Of a stretch of 10,596 nt of DNA, positions 9,201-10,596 are shown piece by piece. Position 1 is the first letter of the stretch; the number at the start of each line of letters is the position of its first letter. A program made the position numbers and the translations under genes. Source of the DNA: Podila epigama (taxonomy: Eukaryota > Mortierellomycota > Mortierellomycetes > Mortierellales > Mortierellaceae); NCBI GenBank assembly GCA_015679605.1, contig JAAAVE010000229.1:1-10596 (forward strand). The letters are read 5' to 3'. The notes under the pieces are model-generated. The model was not told the DNA's origin. It worked only from the letters and a program-made list of their open reading frames with translations, and did not search any database.

Positions 9201-10596
9201 ACTTTGCGGCACTGGATGCACCTGCGCGTAATCCATACATTCAAGGCTCAGATGATGTGACGACACATCCATTGCTCGCCCCTCCTGCCGGAGCAGCCAC
9301 TGGTGCACCAGAAGTCCGTCCAAGAACGAACGCCCGCAACTTGGGCTTGACGGACTGGCAAGCGTTTGAAGAACTCTTGAACGAGAACTCGTCCCAGGTT
9401 CTTAGCAGTCTCCTTAACGGAGGTTCGTTCCGTTCTGGTCAGGGAGCGTTCCGTGTCGAGGTCAACCATGGCAATGCTGCGACTTTGATCCCGATTGAGC
9501 GCGATGGGTCCCGTTTGATTGTGCCCGCACAGTCTTTGGCTGCGAATGGCACAGGTCATCGACATGGATCTGAAGGAGCGCCGGCCGAGGACAAGGAGAA
9601 CATGTTTAACATTGTCCTTGACTTTGTTCCATTCACGACAGTGCAGCGTTGGTCACAGGAGGGTCGGATGATATATAATGCTTCGCTTAACGACATTACA
9701 CCGCGATTTATGACCCACGTTATCAATGCGCTCATCCCTGCTGCCAAGGAAGAGTTCCGACTCAAGAATGAGCGGGATGCCAAGGAGTTGGAGTTACGTC
9801 GCAAGGCTGAGGCTGAACGCAAGAGGATTGCGGATGAAAAGCGAAAGGCGGAAGAGGAGGCGGAGCGGATCAAGGCTGAACAGGCTGAGAAGGATCGTCT
9901 TTTAGAGGAAGCCCTTGCGGCTGAGCGTGAGGTGGAACTGGCGGCTGCCAGAGCTGCACGTGGAGAAACGGAAGAGACTACTTCAGAGGCTATGGAGGTT
10001 GAGCCGACCGAGACTGGTGGCAGCACAGGAGCTGAAGCCAATGCCGAGACCACCGCCGCTGCGGAAGAGCCAGCTCCAGAGCCTGCAGAGCCGGCACGAC
10101 GCACTGTGATGATTGACGGAGAGTTGGTTGACATTACGGACAGTGACATTGATCCCGAGTTTTTGGAAGCCTTGCCTGAAGACATGCGTCGAGAGGTTTA
10201 CAACGATTACTTGCAGTCCCGACGCCCTGCCGCTCCTCCCGCAGCACCCTCGGCATCATCAGCAGGGGCCAATGCAGCAGCAGCAGAGGCAGCAGAGGCA
10301 TCATCGTCTGCTTCGATCAACGCAGACTTTTTGAATGCCTTGCCACAGAATATGCGATCAGAGTTGGACGAGATTATGCGGGGCCAGCGTTCAACCTCGA
10401 TTGGACGTGGGCCAGCTTATCCAGATATGAATCCATTTGCAGTTCTTACGAATGCGTTGAATGAGTATTCGGCAACGCTCTCCCAGCTCTTGCCCCAGAT
10501 GCGCCAATTTGGTCATATTAACCCACAGTTGGGCTCCTCGATCGACGAGGCGTCAGCCATGCTCAGCCAGTTGCCTCGCCAGTTTGGGGGACTTCG
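293..10596 (+). CDS. TOM1: HUWE1/TOM1-type giant HECT E3 ubiquitin ligase (12 exons, 3' end outside the window)
   Basis: Giant E3 ubiquitin-protein ligase. In the known family the C-terminal HECT domain takes ubiquitin from an E2 onto a cysteine and passes it to clients such as unassembled ribosomal proteins, excess histones and nuclear regulators. Exons: 293-631, 745-1614, 1734-1887, 2000-2148, 2260-2461, 2575-2769, 2907-3445, 3580-3868, 4013-4208, 4336-4598, 4693-4812, 4932-10596. Spliced, they give 2993 codons plus two bases without a stop. Domain order (residues counted from ATG 293): conserved N-terminal block 35-65, DUF908 about 85-390 with a Ser/Thr insert at 206-295, DUF913 about 420-820, UBA 1309-1346, UIM 1447-1462, helical region 1503-2200, acidic domain 2246-2455, charged helix 2711-2782, UBMs at 2845 and 2901. 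HECT and its active cysteine lie beyond the edge. Yeast Tom1 is about 3270 residues and human HUWE1 about 4370, so this product is probably intermediate. Family assignment is firm. The start is weaker: ATG 293 is the first in-frame ATG after a stop at 266 and has A at -3, but an extra 5' exon is possible. This is unrelated to the animal VHS-domain gene also called TOM1. Confidence 0.93.
632..744 (+). other. Intron 1 (113 bp, phase 0)
   Basis: Donor GTAAGG follows the Glu codon at 629-631. The acceptor is ATGTAG before CATCTC. A branch-like TTAAC lies at 711-715. Splicing joins the conserved N-terminal block to HLNDLLHVRDLDILEACL, the expected DUF908 continuation. Confidence 0.9.
1021..1290 (+). 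other. Ser/Thr/Ala-rich low-complexity insert with a KRRTS basic patch
   Basis: Residues 206-295 are almost only Ser, Thr and Ala, with TCA, TCC, ACC and ACT codons and an ACC/ACT-rich stretch at 1255-1284. It is likely a disordered loop between helices of DUF908. In the middle, SPVKRRTSRSG (1147-1179) carries an SP site and an RRTS match to the basophilic kinase consensus RRxS, and could also act as a weak nuclear signal. These roles are inferred from motifs alone. Confidence 0.7.
1615..1733 (+). other. Intron 2 (119 bp, phase 0)
   Basis: Donor GTAACG after a Tyr codon. Acceptor ATATAG before GAC at 1734. The interior is T-rich, with CTGAC at 1699-1703. The open frame runs through the intron and ends at 1782, so an intronless prediction would be wrong. 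Splicing restores DLQTVALFALDGLAHLK, a family-typical helical repeat. Confidence 0.88.
1888..1999 (+). other. Intron 3 (112 bp, phase 1)
   Basis: Donor GTACGC after GATAATG. Acceptor TTCTAG at 1994-1999, with CTGAC at 1962-1966 and a short pyrimidine-rich stretch. Phase 1 on both sides gives SDN-V-QYPQEFVDAMFAF. An ATG at 1975 starts an apparent frame, but it lies inside this intron. No earlier AG keeps the frame, because an in-frame TGA lies at 1963. Confidence 0.85.
2149..2259 (+). other. Intron 4 (111 bp, phase 0)
   Basis: Donor GTAATG after Lys AAG. Acceptor CATTAG before AATGTGACA. TTGAC at 2213-2217 is a possible branch site. Joins QILTNKHVRQLK to NVTKTINILDSLMYGF, a conserved DUF913 stretch. 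Confidence 0.9.
2462..2574 (+). other. Intron 5 (113 bp, phase 1) with tandem acceptors
   Basis: Donor GTATGA after one base of a split Gly/Val/Asp/Glu codon. TTAAC at 2539-2543. Three AGs spaced three bases apart (ends at 2574, 2577 and 2580) all keep the frame, so the exact exon 6 start is ambiguous. The first AG is used here by scanning convention. Confidence 0.8.
2770..2906 (+). other. Intron 6 (137 bp, phase 1) with poly-T tracts
   Basis: Donor GTACAA after CATG. Acceptor CATTTAG before CCATCAACACTATG, joining SVYAH to AINTMTSFIHNEPTSL, a block highly typical of fungal Tom1. T-runs fill 2800-2827. A TAG at 2829-2831 directly after them looks like an acceptor, but would put a TGA in frame at 2837. 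Confidence 0.9.
3446..3579 (+). other. Intron 7 (134 bp, phase 0)
   Basis: Perfect GTAAGT donor after Arg AGG. Acceptor TTTGTAG before TTTTGTGAG. CTAAC at 3540-3544 is a good branch-site match, followed by a pyrimidine tract. Joins LIDGPAR to FCESFFQNSSHAREFL. Confidence 0.92.
3869..4012 (+). other. Intron 8 (144 bp, phase 1), readable through
   Basis: Donor GTAAGT, with a second possible GTATCT donor four bases on. Acceptor TTGTTTAG. TTGAC at 3977-3981. The upstream frame stays open into the intron until a TGA at 3967-3969. Splicing gives DISNLSEDEVTQGNTILSAL. Confidence 0.9.
4209..4335 (+). other. Intron 9 (127 bp, phase 2)
   Basis: GTAAGT donor and TTTCTAG acceptor after a strong pyrimidine tract. 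A possible branch site is CTAAT at 4290-4294. The split codon CG|G gives Arg, joining GHLHR to TCLWEVITMKRTLQKAW. Retention would stop at once (TAA). Confidence 0.9.
4599..4692 (+). other. Intron 10 (94 bp, phase 1)
   Basis: Donor GTTAGT, acceptor ACTATAG, and CTAAC at 4660-4664. This is the shortest intron here. Splicing gives YQGIAKMLVLRRE, a family-typical stretch. Retention would stop at once (TAG). Confidence 0.9.
4813..4931 (+). other. Intron 11 (119 bp, phase 1), last intron in the window
   Basis: Donor GTAGGT, acceptor TTTGTTAG. A run of nine or so A lies near the donor (about 4826-4834). The split codon gives Asp, joining LSWTRI to DDCESNADKVLYLTSMAKLL. No intron follows in the remaining 5.7 kb. 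Confidence 0.88.
5540..5653 (+). other. UBA domain
   Basis: Residues 1309-1346. The hallmark MGF loop lies at 5564-5572 inside VSTLLDMGFPRAAAELAL, followed by the third helix QIDRAAEYLLTHQ. Length (about 38 residues), spacing and the final A..YLL match UBA domains. In the HUWE1 family this domain binds ubiquitin and sits directly before a UIM, as here. Its residue number is close to that in human HUWE1 (about 1316-1355). Confidence 0.9.
5882..6001 (+). other. Acidic stretch ending in a ubiquitin-interacting motif (UIM)
   Basis: An Asp/Glu-rich run (5882-5965) leads into DDDAEMLQQALEMSV, which fits the UIM pattern: acidic cap, Leu, two residues, Ala-Leu, two residues, Ser. The key residues are Ala at 5984, Leu at 5987 and Ser at 5996. 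UIMs are single helices that bind the Ile44 patch of ubiquitin. UBA followed by UIM is also the order in HUWE1. Confidence 0.87.
6005..6034 (+). repeat. Ten-glycine run from a GGA/GGC/GGT repeat
   Basis: Ten Gly codons arranged as a 12-base unit (GGAGGCGGAGGT) repeated two and a half times, directly after the UIM. At protein level this is a flexible hinge between the UIM and the next helical region. At DNA level it is likely length-variable between strains. Confidence 0.85.
6122..8215 (+). other. Middle helical region of the Tom1/HUWE1 scaffold
   Basis: Residues about 1503-2200. Mostly amphipathic helices such as LRPHLAQRAVELMLQSEDIVFLIRELL, LLPMLLSILGKGVVLQ, LAVQFLKANGLPLIFSMV and FLLQCLHELLISYPTC, consistent with further armadillo-like repeats. 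It is broken by low-complexity linkers at about 7145-7310 (Lys/Glu/Asp, then Ser/Ala) and 7400-7530 (Ser/Ala/Thr). I see no WWE domain and no BH3-like segment, both present in animal HUWE1. Fungal Tom1 also lacks a recognised WWE. Confidence 0.7.
8222..8275 (+). other. Basic patch GKPRRRSTP before the acidic domain (possible nuclear signal or phosphosite)
   Basis: KPRRRSTP at 8234-8257 is an isolated basic cluster, with RRRS (basophilic kinase-like) and TP (proline-directed) motifs, at the border of the helical region and the acidic tract. It could serve as a nuclear localisation element, since family members act mainly in the nucleus, or as an intramolecular contact to the acidic tract. Motif reading only. 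Confidence 0.4.
8789..8821 (+). repeat. Histidine tract 1 (H8-Q-H2) inside the acidic domain
   Basis: Eight consecutive His codons, one Gln, then two His (residues 2392-2402), coded by CAT and CAC. Both sides are Asp-rich. The tract may bind divalent metal or make charge contact with the acidic residues, but no function is established from sequence. Confidence 0.85.
8903..8941 (+). repeat. GAT trinucleotide arrays coding poly-Asp
   Basis: Five perfect GAT codons at 8906-8920 and four at 8927-8938, separated by GAG GAA. Codon repeats of this kind change length by slippage. They are the reverse complement of the ATC/CAT array coding the upstream His tract. Confidence 0.8.
9005..9028 (+). repeat. 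Histidine tract 2 (H4-Y-H3)
   Basis: Four His, one Tyr, three His (residues 2464-2471), just after the acidic domain ends with GEFFLGRPGR. Coded again by CAT repeats. It is flanked by Arg and Gly rather than Asp, unlike tract 1. Confidence 0.85.
9242..9744 (+). other. Conserved pre-UBM block (DDVTTHPLL to INALIPAA)
   Basis: Starts with DDVTTHPLL (9251-9277), whose HPLL core is typical of the family in this position. It then has LTDWQAFEELLNENSSQVLSSLLNG and NIVLDFVPFTTVQRWSQEGRMIYNASLNDITPRFMTHVINALIPAA. Fungal Tom1 proteins have a matching segment (a TVERW-like motif and a LVPAA-like end) before the charged helix and UBMs. Its biochemical role is not established from sequence. Confidence 0.7.
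9746..9964 (+). other. Charged single helix or coiled coil before the UBMs
   Basis: About 72 residues (2711-2782) of Lys/Arg/Glu/Ala, as in KELELRRKAEAERKRIADEK and AEEEAERIKAEQAEKDRL. There is no helix breaker, and opposite charges lie three to four residues apart, which suits a rigid single alpha helix or coiled coil. HUWE1 relatives carry a similar charged helix just before the UBM repeats. It probably spaces the ubiquitin-binding motifs from the scaffold. Confidence 0.78.
10142..10216 (+). other. Ubiquitin-binding motif UBM 1 (DUF4414 region)
   Basis: SDIDPEFLEALPEDMRREVY is a near-consensus UBM of the HUWE1 family: IDP..FL.ALP.D.R.EV, with the Leu-Pro pair (10172-10177) that contacts ubiquitin in known UBMs. 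Residues 2845-2861. It is preceded by an Ala/Glu/Thr-rich linker. Confidence 0.92.
10313..10378 (+). other. Ubiquitin-binding motif UBM 2
   Basis: SINADFLNALPQNMRSELDEIM keeps the FL.ALP..MR.EL pattern of a UBM (residues 2901-2920), with Asn-Ala in place of Asp-Pro and Gln-Asn in place of Glu-Asp, so it is less acidic than UBM 1. About 37 residues of Ala/Pro/Ser linker separate the two. Human HUWE1 has three UBMs, and a third could lie beyond the window edge. Confidence 0.88.

Noticed and set aside
8615-9244. Long minus-strand open frame of 209 codons rich in Ile, Met and Val
   Set aside because: It is the antisense reading of the GAT/GAC/GAG-rich acidic domain, where stops are rare by composition. 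It has no family resemblance, and the + frame is clearly the real one.
8634-9260. Plus-strand open frame of 208 codons rich in Met and Thr in another frame
   Set aside because: GAT repeats read one base out of phase give ATG and TGA-free runs. The frame is a by-product of the repeat, with no homology.
9556-10185. Long minus-strand open frame of 209 codons rich in Ser and Ala
   Set aside because: Antisense shadow of the Lys/Glu/Ala charged helix and linker (GCT, GAG and CGC codons read back as Ser and Ala). No known domain, and it overlaps a conserved + strand UBM.
1-10596. A CRISPR array, mobile element, RNA gene, or new multi-gene system
   Set aside because: No spaced direct repeats, terminal repeats, transposase-like frames or RNA-like structures were found. 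One ordinary, conserved eukaryotic gene accounts for almost the whole window.

Overview
The window holds one gene: a large, intron-rich eukaryotic gene on the + strand for a HUWE1/TOM1-type giant HECT E3 ubiquitin ligase. It is cut off at the right edge before the catalytic HECT domain. No other gene, RNA gene, mobile element or CRISPR array can be supported.

Organism. The 94-144 bp GT-AG introns, branch-like motifs (CTGAC, CTAAC, TTGAC, TTAAC) upstream of most acceptors, A-rich leader and mid-GC codon use point to a filamentous or early-diverging fungus. A Mucoromycota/Mortierella-like lineage is my guess, not something the sequence proves. The start of the product (WPRGDLFHWVGVLNRFDDILE) resembles fungal Tom1 proteins more than the animal form, and no WWE domain is seen.

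Layout. Bases 1-292 are an A-rich leader with upstream ATGs. From about 293 to 4931 the gene is split into eleven short exons and eleven introns, coding the N-terminal alpha-helical (armadillo-like) part: DUF908, interrupted by a Ser/Thr-rich insert, then DUF913. The twelfth exon (4932 to the window end, 5665 bp) is one uninterrupted reading frame. It codes, in order, a helical segment, a UBA domain, an acidic stretch with a UIM, a Gly run, a long helical region, a basic patch, a very acidic Asp/Glu domain with two His tracts, a conserved pre-UBM block, a charged helix, and two ubiquitin-binding UBM motifs. Joining the twelve exons gives 2993 codons plus two bases with no internal stop. All eleven junctions agree in phase, which strongly supports the model.

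Function. Orthologues are mainly nuclear E3 ligases that ubiquitinate unassembled ribosomal proteins, excess histones and replication or transcription factors. The helical N-terminus is the scaffold. The acidic domain is suited to holding basic clients, the UBA, UIM and UBMs bind ubiquitin, and the missing C-terminal HECT domain performs catalysis. The least certain part of the model is the start codon or first exon.
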